Below are positions 58,842 to 64,000 of a stretch of DNA of 64,000 bases, one piece after another. Each line of letters opens with the position of its first letter. Positions within the stretch are counted from its first letter, which is position 1. The stretch lies in the NCBI RefSeq assembly GCF_000376565.1, contig NZ_BARG01000027.1, forward strand, positions 84,637-148,636, in the 5' to 3' direction. The translations under genes were made by a program, and so were the position numbers. Below the pieces are notes generated by a model. The model saw only the letters and a program-made list of their open reading frames with translations, was not told the origin of the DNA and searched no databases. This DNA is from Streptomyces hokutonensis (lineage in GTDB: Bacteria > Actinomycetota > Actinomycetes > Streptomycetales > Streptomycetaceae).

Positions 58842-58868
58842 GATACCGGGCGGAAGCTGTCCGGTATC
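58842..58868. promoter_or_regulatory. Inverted repeat in the WYL/VOC divergent promoter
   Basis: GATACCGG (58842-58849) and CCGGTATC (58861-58868) with an 11-base spacer, 18 bases from the WYL start. Candidate operator for the WYL regulator. Confidence 0.55.
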
Positions 58869-58931
58869 GGTCCTAGCGTGAGGGACGCCGCTTCGTCCGG
58901 CACCCCACTCGACCTCCGACAGGAAGCCGCC

Positions 58932-59330
58932 ATGAACTTCGTCTCGATCCGTGTCATCACCGACGACGTCGCCCGTCTCGTCGGGTTCTACGAACAGGTC
59001 ACCGGCGTGACGGCCACCTGGTCGACCCCCGACTTCGCCGAACTCGTCACCCCCGCCTGCACGTTGGCGGTCGCGAGCACCCGCACCGTGGCGCTCTTCG
59101 GCACCGGCTCCGCACAACCCGCCGCCAACCGCTCGGTGATCACCGAGTTCCGCGTGCCGGACGTCGACGCCGAGTTCGACCGCCTGGCACCCCTCGACTG
59201 CGAGATCGTCCAGAAGCCGACGACGATGCCCTGGGGCAACCGCTCCCTCCTCTTCCGCGACCCCGACGGCAACCTGATCAACTTCTTCACACCGGTCACC
59301 CCCGAGGCCGTGGCACGACAGCAGCGCTAG
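58932..59330 (+). CDS. VOC-superfamily protein
   Basis: 132 residues. FVSIRVITDDVARLVGFYEQVTGV opens the first module, and SLLFRDPDGNLINFFTPV closes the second. The usual first metal-ligand His is replaced (VSIRV), so metal use is uncertain. Divergent from the WYL regulator, a very common pair. Its TAG stop lies in the CTAG that forms the left border of the MITE-like element. Confidence 0.85.
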   Translation: MNFVSIRVITDDVARLVGFYEQVTGVTATWSTPDFAELVTPACTLAVASTRTVALFGTGSAQPAANRSVITEFRVPDVDAEFDRLAPLDCEIVQKPTTMPWGNRSLLFRDPDGNLINFFTPVTPEAVARQQR

Positions 59331-59499
59331 GGCCTGTCCGGCGGATCGGGTCGCAGGAGATCCGCGGTACCTGCTCGGCGCCGGTGAGGGGGAACGTCGG
59401 CGACCGACGGCAATGCCGCCGGGGTCCCCCACGCCTTCAAGGCAGTGGGGGAGGGCGTGCCCACTCCCCGCGTCCGCGGCATGATCCGCCGGACAGGCC
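59331..59499. mobile_element. MITE-like element with 17-bp perfect terminal inverted repeats and CTAG duplication
   Basis: The ends GGCCTGTCCGGCGGATC (59331-59347) and GATCCGCCGGACAGGCC (59483-59499) are perfect inverted repeats. Both are flanked by CTAG (59327-59330 and 59500-59503), a likely target-site duplication. The 169-bp body has no ORF and carries an inner hairpin (CCCCCAC...GTGGGGG around 59427-59454). A transposase acting in trans must be assumed. I recall similar end sequences from Streptomyces insertion sequences but cannot name the family. Confidence 0.8.
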
Positions 59500-60741
59500 C
59501 TAGGCCAGCGTGTCGAGGGCGGCGAGCACGGGAGCCGTACCGTCCTCGGCGCGTACCCGGGCGCCGAGGGCCCGCGCCCGCTCGGCGTGGGCGGGGTCGC
59601 GGGTGGCCCGTACGAGTGCGGCGGACAGGGTGGCGGCGGTGAGCCCGCGCAGCGGTACGGCGCGGGGTGCCACGCCCAGGGCGACCAGGCGGGCGGCCCA
59701 GAAGCCCTCGTCGAACTGGATCGGCACCGGCACGGCCGGCACCCCGGCGCGCAGCCCGGCCGCGGTCGTGCCCGCGCCGCAGTGATGGACCACGGCCGCC
59801 ATCCGCGGGAACAGCGCCGAATGCGGCACCTCGCCGATGCTCAGGACATCGTCACCGGCCGCTTCGAGGCCGCCCCAGCCCCGCTGGATCACCCCGCGCA
59901 GCCCGGCCCGCCGCAGCGCGCGCACGATCTCGGCACTCAGCCGCTCGGGATCGGGCACGGTGGCACTGCCGAGCCCCACGAAGACCGGAGCCGGCCCGGA
60001 GTCGAGAAAGTCCCTTAGTTCGGGCGGGAGTTGGGTGTCTGTGTCGTACGGCCACCAGTAGCCGGCCACCGTGAGCCCGGGCCGCCAGTCGGTCGGCCGG
60101 GGCACGATCAACGGGCTGAAGCCGTGCTGGACGGGCCAGTTGTGCGCCTCCCGGGACCGGAGCGCGGTGCCGGGACGGGTGCGGGCCAGGCCCAGGCGGG
60201 AGCGCACCTCCGGTACGGCGGTGGCGAAGACGTGCTCCACCGCCCGGTTCACTCCGTGCCCGGCGACCCGGTTGCCGACCGTGCCCCAGGAGCCGCCGCC
60301 GAGCACCGGTGGCGCGAACTCCCTTGTGGGCGCAAGGGGTTGGAGGTACACGCCCATGCTCGGCAACGACAGTCCCTCGGCGATGGCATGCCCCAGCGGT
60401 CCCAACGAGCTGGACAGCAGCAGCACATCGCTCGCTCGCGCGGCCGTCAGCAGATCGTCGGTCATCCGTCCGACCAGCGCCCGCGCCATCGCGACCACCC
60501 GCAGCAACTTGCCGCCGCCCGAGGCGCTGCGATGCAGTCCGCGCCCCCGTGAGGACTCCAACTCGGCCCGGGGATCGACCGGAAGAGGATGGAAACCGAC
60601 ACCCGAACCGGCCACCAGGGGCGCGAAGCCACCGTGGGTGACGAGGGTGACCTCGTGCCCCGCCCGTACCAGGGCATGCCCGAGTCCGGTGTAGGGGGCC
60701 ACGTCGCCCCGGGATCCCGCCGTCATGATCGCTACGCGCAC
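59500..60741 (-). CDS. GT1-family glycosyltransferase (macrolide/sterol-type)
   Basis: 413 residues, GTG start. GT-B fold: N-terminal MTAGSRGDVAPYTGLGHALVRAGHEVTLVTH (acceptor side), and C-terminal VGLGSATVPDPERLSAEIVRAL with the donor signature VVHHCGAGTTAAGLRAGVPAVPVPIQFDEGFWA. Such enzymes attach a sugar to a small lipophilic molecule, in self-resistance or natural-product tailoring. No biosynthetic cluster is next to it. Its TAG stop is inside the right CTAG border of the MITE-like element. Confidence 0.9.
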   Translation of the reverse strand: MRVAIMTAGSRGDVAPYTGLGHALVRAGHEVTLVTHGGFAPLVAGSGVGFHPLPVDPRAELESSRGRGLHRSASGGGKLLRVVAMARALVGRMTDDLLTAARASDVLLLSSSLGPLGHAIAEGLSLPSMGVYLQPLAPTREFAPPVLGGGSWGTVGNRVAGHGVNRAVEHVFATAVPEVRSRLGLARTRPGTALRSREAHNWPVQHGFSPLIVPRPTDWRPGLTVAGYWWPYDTDTQLPPELRDFLDSGPAPVFVGLGSATVPDPERLSAEIVRALRRAGLRGVIQRGWGGLEAAGDDVLSIGEVPHSALFPRMAAVVHHCGAGTTAAGLRAGVPAVPVPIQFDEGFWAARLVALGVAPRAVPLRGLTAATLSAALVRATRDPAHAERARALGARVRAEDGTAPVLAALDTLA

Positions 60742-60766
60742 GCCGGTCAGTATCGCGCCCGGTGGC

Positions 60767-60802
60767 CGACGAGTGGGGGATTCCCGCGACGAGTGTGGGA
60801 TC
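60767..60802. promoter_or_regulatory. Direct repeats upstream of the alpha-galactosidase gene
   Basis: CGACGAGTGGGGGATT (60767-60782) is followed 20 bases later by CGACGAGTGTGGGATC (60787-60802), and GGGGATTCC recurs at 60808-60816. The 20-bp period places them on one DNA face. Possibly sites for a regulator of the divergent GT1 and GH27 genes. Confidence 0.5.
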
Positions 60803-60927
60803 TCCGCGGGGATTCCAACTGCCCCTCGTGTCACAGCCGTTGACTTCACCCTCCGGTGGCTCTACTTTCAGCGCGCCGTTTCGTTCGGTTGCCCGATCCT
60901 TGTTCGAGATATCGGCAAAGGAGCCGC

Positions 60928-62886
60928 ATGTTCCGCACCCCCGTCCTGCGCGTCCTCGCGACGGCCGCAGCCGCAGTCACCCTGCTTCTCTTCACCAGAC
61001 CCGCGCCCGCGGACCCACTCCACACGGCCCCGGTCGCCTCGACGACCCGTCAGATCGCCGTGCCCACCGCCCCGATGGGCTGGGCCTCCTGGAACAGCTT
61101 CGCGGCGAAGATCGACTACAGCGTCATCAAGGCGCAGGTCGACGCGTTCGTCGCCTCGGGCCTCCCGGCGGCCGGATACAACTACATCAACATCGACGAG
61201 GGCTGGTGGCAGGGCACCCGCGACAGCGCGGGCAACATCACCGTCGACACCAGCGAGTGGCCCGGCGGGATGAGCGCCATCGCCGACTACATCCACAGCA
61301 AGGGCCTCAAGGCCGGCATCTACACGGACGCCGGCGCGAACGGCTGCGGCTACTACTACCCGACGGGCCGCCCCGCCGCCGCCAACACCGGCAGCGAAGG
61401 GCACTACGCCCAGGACATGCTCCAGTTCTCCCAGTGGGGCTTCGACTTCGTGAAGGTCGACTGGTGCGGCGGCGACGCCGAGGGCCTCGACGCTGCCACC
61501 GCGTACAAGTCGATCAGCACGGCCGTCGCCACGGCCGCGGCCACCACCGGCCGCCCGCTGACCCTCTCCATCTGCAACTGGGGCTACCAGAACACCTGGA
61601 ACTGGGCCACGGGCCTCGCCCCCATGTGGCGGACCAGTACGGACATCTACTACTACGGCGGCACGGCGTCGCAGTCGGCGGTGCTGTCCAACTTCGACCA
61701 GACCCTGCACCCGGCCTCCCAGCACACCGGTTATTACAACGACCCCGACATGCTCACCGTCGGCATGACCGGCCTCACGGCGGCCCAGAACCGCACCCAC
61801 ATGGCCCTCTGGGCGATCTCCGGCGCCCCGCTGCTCGCCGGCAACGACCTCACCACGATGACCAGTGAGACCGCCGCGATCCTCAAGAACTCCGACGTCG
61901 TCGCCGTCGACCAGGACGCGCGCGGACTCCAGGGCGTCAAGGTCGCCGAGGACACCACCGGCCTCCAGGTCTACGGCAGGGTCCTCTCCGGCACCGGCAA
62001 CCGCGCGGTCGTGCTGCTCAACCGCACCTCGTCCGCCGCGAACATCACCGTCCGCTGGTCCGACCTCGGCCTGACCAGCGCCTCCGCCACGGTCCGCGAC
62101 CTCTGGGCGCAGTCGAACCTCGGCTCGTACGCCACGAGTTACACCGCCAGTGTCCCGGCGGGCGGCTCGGTGATGCTGAAGGTGAGCGGCGGCACCGAGG
62201 CGGCCAGCACGAACTACACGGCCACCTCCACCGGCAAGTACACCGGCGTGAGCGCGGCGAGCACCGGCCTGGACGTCGTCGACATCCCCTACACCAACAC
62301 CGGCTCCACCGCCGTCACCGGCACCCTCCAGGTCAACAGCCAGACCGCGACGACGGTCTCCTTCCCGCCGACCGGCTCCAGCCAGGGCACCGTCTCGGTC
62401 CAGGTCGACCTGTCGAAGGGCTCAGCCAACTCCCTCACCTTCACCGGCAGTTCACTGCCGACCCTGGGGGCGATCAACGTCCAGCCCATCCCCGGCACGA
62501 ACGGGAACCTGGTCGTCGGCACCGGGTCCGGCCGCTGCGCCGACATCTACAACAACACCATCACCAACGGCACTCAGGCCGAGATCTGGGACTGCAACGG
62601 CGGCCAGAACCAGGCCTGGACGTACACCTCCCGCAAGGAACTCGTGGTGTACGGCAACAAGTGCCTGGACGCCTACAACAGCGGCACCACCAACGGCACG
62701 AAGGTCGTCATCTGGGACTGCAACGGCCAGAACAACCAGAAGTGGACCGCCAACTCCGACGGCACCCTCACCAACGTCAACGCGGGCCTGTGCCTGGACG
62801 CGTCCGGCGCCGCCACCGCCAACGGGACGCTGCTGATCCTGTGGACCTGCGGCACGGCGAGCAACCAGAAGTGGACGCTGACGTAG
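60928..62886 (+). CDS. Secreted GH27 alpha-galactosidase with C-terminal ricin-type lectin domain
   Basis: 652 residues, ATG with AAAGGAG upstream, signal peptide about 1-31. The GH27 barrel (about 48-330) has MGWASWNSF, NIDEGWW, the nucleophile Asp178 in VKVDWCGG and the acid/base Asp in YNDPDMLTVGM. A beta-sandwich (about 335-420), a CBM6/35-like module (about 430-525) and a ricin B-type trefoil (about 530-652, three Q-x-W motifs: QAW, QKW, QKW) follow. It removes alpha-1,6- or related galactose from galactomannans or oligosaccharides, complementing the GH2, GH9 and GH5 enzymes here. Confidence 0.95.
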   Translation: MFRTPVLRVLATAAAAVTLLLFTRPAPADPLHTAPVASTTRQIAVPTAPMGWASWNSFAAKIDYSVIKAQVDAFVASGLPAAGYNYINIDEGWWQGTRDSAGNITVDTSEWPGGMSAIADYIHSKGLKAGIYTDAGANGCGYYYPTGRPAAANTGSEGHYAQDMLQFSQWGFDFVKVDWCGGDAEGLDAATAYKSISTAVATAAATTGRPLTLSICNWGYQNTWNWATGLAPMWRTSTDIYYYGGTASQSAVLSNFDQTLHPASQHTGYYNDPDMLTVGMTGLTAAQNRTHMALWAISGAPLLAGNDLTTMTSETAAILKNSDVVAVDQDARGLQGVKVAEDTTGLQVYGRVLSGTGNRAVVLLNRTSSAANITVRWSDLGLTSASATVRDLWAQSNLGSYATSYTASVPAGGSVMLKVSGGTEAASTNYTATSTGKYTGVSAASTGLDVVDIPYTNTGSTAVTGTLQVNSQTATTVSFPPTGSSQGTVSVQVDLSKGSANSLTFTGSSLPTLGAINVQPIPGTNGNLVVGTGSGRCADIYNNTITNGTQAEIWDCNGGQNQAWTYTSRKELVVYGNKCLDAYNSGTTNGTKVVIWDCNGQNNQKWTANSDGTLTNVNAGLCLDASGAATANGTLLILWTCGTASNQKWTLT

Positions 62887-62898
62887 CCGTAGCGCGTT

Positions 62899-62927
62899 GT
62901 CCCGCCGGTTGTCAGGGCCGGCGGGAC
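62899..62927. terminator. Bidirectional terminator after the alpha-galactosidase gene
   Basis: GTCCCGCCGG (62899-62908) and CCGGCGGGAC (62918-62927), perfect 10-bp stem and 9-nt loop, between convergent stops. Confidence 0.75.
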
Positions 62928-62935
62928 GTGTGTGC

Positions 62936-63277
62936 CTAGGCGAGCGCGACGGCGACCAGACCCGTCGCCGCGAGCAGCGCACATCCCAACAGGCAGGCGG
63001 CGAACAGGCGTTGGCGCAGGCGCCGGTACGTCTCCTCGTACTCGTCCCGCAACTGCCTGCCCCGCTCGGCCGTGCGCTCCCAGGACGCGCGGGAGAGTTC
63101 GAGATACTCCGCCTCGAAGTGCCGTTCCACGTCGGCCCGTTGGCCGTCGGTGAGCCAGTCGAGCCGGGCGGTGAAACGGGCGGCGGCGGCGCGCCCCTCC
63201 GTGCGGGCGGCCGCAATCAGCAGATGTCCTTCGATCTCGTTGAGGAACGTCCTCGGGTCCAGGGGGAGTTCGTCCAT
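62936..63277 (-). CDS. Small membrane-anchored hypothetical protein following cytochrome oxidase subunit I
   Basis: 113 residues from ATG 63277; a GTG at 63286 that overlaps the oxidase stop (GTGA) is an equally good start. The first ~85 residues are helical and charged (FLNEIEGHLLIAAARTEGRAAAARFTARLDWL is part of it, given here as short pieces FLNEIEGHLL and RFTARLDWL), and the C terminus is one membrane helix (LFAACLLGCALLAATGLVAVALA region). Coupled to ctaD, so it may help oxidase assembly or regulate it. No known family recognised. Confidence 0.7.
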   Translation of the reverse strand: MDELPLDPRTFLNEIEGHLLIAAARTEGRAAAARFTARLDWLTDGQRADVERHFEAEYLELSRASWERTAERGRQLRDEYEETYRRLRQRLFAACLLGCALLAATGLVAVALA

Positions 63278-63282
63278 GGTGG

Positions 63283-64000
63283 TCACCGTGACGTCAACTC
63301 CCGTTCCAGGGCCGGGACATCGGGGTGATGGAGATCGAACGCCGGGGATTCGCTGCGGATGCGGGGGAGGGTGAGGAAGTTGTGCCGCGGCGGCGGGCAG
63401 GACGTCGCCCACTCCAGTGAACGGCCGTAGCCCCAAGGGTCGTCGACCTCGACCTTCTTGCCGTACTGCGCGGTCTTCCAGACGTTGTAGAGGAACGGCA
63501 GGACCGACAGCCCGAGGACGAACGAGAAGATCGTCGACACCGTGTTGAGGGTCGTCAGGCCCTCCACCGCGAGGTAGTCGGGAATCCGGCGCTGCATCCC
63601 GTTCACGCCCAGCCAGTGCTGGACCAGGAAGGTGCCGTGGAAGCCGATGAACAGCGTCCAGAAGGTGATCTTGCCGAGGCGCTCGTCGAGCATCTTGCCG
63701 GTCATCTTCGGCCACCAGAAGTGGAAGCCGGAGAACATCGCGAAGACCACGGTGCCGAAGACGACGTAGTGGAAGTGCGCGACCACGAAGTACGAGTCCG
63801 AGACGTGGAAGTCCATCGGCGGCGAGGCCAGGATGACACCGGTCAGACCACCGAAGGTGAAGGTGATCAGGAAGCCCGTCGCCCAGAGCATCGGGGTCTC
63901 GAAACTCAAGGACCCCTTCCACATCGTTCCGATCCAGTTGAAGAACTTCACGCCGGTTGGCACGGCGATGAGGAACGTCATGAAGGAGAAGAACGGGAGG
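63283..64000 (-). CDS. ctaD: Cytochrome c oxidase subunit I, C-terminal part (gene runs off the window)
   Basis: The frame stays open to base 64000; the N terminus is outside. Visible are PTGVKFFNWIGTMW, the GGLTGVILASPPMDFHVSDSYFVVAHFHYV region with the haem a/a3 histidines in HFHYV, and further membrane helices to a soluble C terminus. It is the catalytic subunit of an aa3-type oxidase. The next gene is a small membrane protein, not ctaF or ctaE, so this may be a second ctaD copy apart from the main operon; I cannot prove that from this part. Confidence 0.93.
   Translation of the reverse strand, partial: LPFFSFMTFLIAVPTGVKFFNWIGTMWKGSLSFETPMLWATGFLITFTFGGLTGVILASPPMDFHVSDSYFVVAHFHYVVFGTVVFAMFSGFHFWWPKMTGKMLDERLGKITFWTLFIGFHGTFLVQHWLGVNGMQRRIPDYLAVEGLTTLNTVSTIFSFVLGLSVLPFLYNVWKTAQYGKKVEVDDPWGYGRSLEWATSCPPPRHNFLTLPRIRSESPAFDLHHPDVPALERELTSR

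Noticed and set aside
1..64000. tRNA, rRNA, CRISPR, prophage or secondary-metabolite megasynthase genes
   Set aside because: None seen on either strand. The GT1, MFS and TetR genes are scattered single functions rather than a biosynthetic cluster.

Overview
The window is about 64 kb of very GC-rich DNA with strong G/C preference at third codon positions, frequent GTG and some TTG starts, and many 1-4 base stop/start overlaps. The gene content points to a Streptomyces or close relative: a subtilisin-inhibitor protein, streptogrisin-type protease, SpoIIE-type phosphatases, DUF574 methyltransferase, a CebR-type operator and secreted polysaccharide hydrolases. I saw no rRNA, tRNA, CRISPR array, integrase or transposase gene, and no in-frame TTA leucine codon in the genes I called.

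Layout. 1-5.7 kb: secreted glycoside hydrolases (GH2, partial, and GH9 with a CebR box) and a small hypothetical gene. 5.7-10.5 kb: an ECF41-type sigma factor coupled to a stand-alone bc1-type cytochrome b, divergent from an MFS exporter plus a hemerythrin protein; the shared intergenic region carries the same promoter pattern on both strands. 10.5-14.4 kb: Ogt/2OG-oxygenase DNA-repair-like pair, a ribbon-helix-helix/degenerate Doc toxin-antitoxin-like pair, and a MmyB-type regulator divergent from an aldo/keto reductase. 14.7-20.4 kb: a sigma-like/zinc-finger/ricin membrane protein, then a catabolic group (NCS1 permease, cyclase, alpha/beta hydrolase, D-2-hydroxyacid dehydrogenase). 20.6-27.8 kb: subtilisin inhibitor, STAS protein, methyltransferase, MFS exporter divergent from a hydrolase with twin palindromes between them, TetR, VOC protein, and an ArsR-SRPBCC pair.

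27.8-34.0 kb holds the most unusual locus: two NHLM-type ABC transporters (one with a C39 peptidase), a HlyD-type adaptor, and upstream a 71-residue double-glycine precursor whose predicted 48-residue core has no cysteine, aromatic or basic residue and contains a tandem 10-residue repeat. No modification enzyme is present. A strong hairpin separates precursor and export genes. 34.7-41.4 kb: a streptogrisin-like protease with a repeat tail, and two divergent SpoIIE phosphatases with sensor domains. 41.4-47.8 kb: a dTDP-rhamnose set (rmlA, rmlB, rmlD, rmlC) with a methyltransferase and a long GT2 glycosyltransferase, suggesting a rhamnosylated surface glycan. 47.9-53.8 kb: MarR-isochorismatase pair, DUF574 methyltransferase, phosphoesterase, XdhC-like protein, and a tetracycline-resistance-type ribosomal protection GTPase overlapped at its 5' end by a small upstream ORF with a better ribosome binding site. 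53.9-64 kb: GH5 enzyme, a secreted beta-propeller protein divergent from a TetR regulator, a WYL regulator divergent from a VOC protein, a 169-bp MITE-like element sitting exactly in the shared stop codons of two convergent genes, a GT1 glycosyltransferase, a GH27 alpha-galactosidase with ricin domain, and the end of a cytochrome c oxidase subunit I gene.

Many genes form divergent regulator-target pairs with a clear palindrome between them, and bidirectional hairpin terminators close most convergent pairs.
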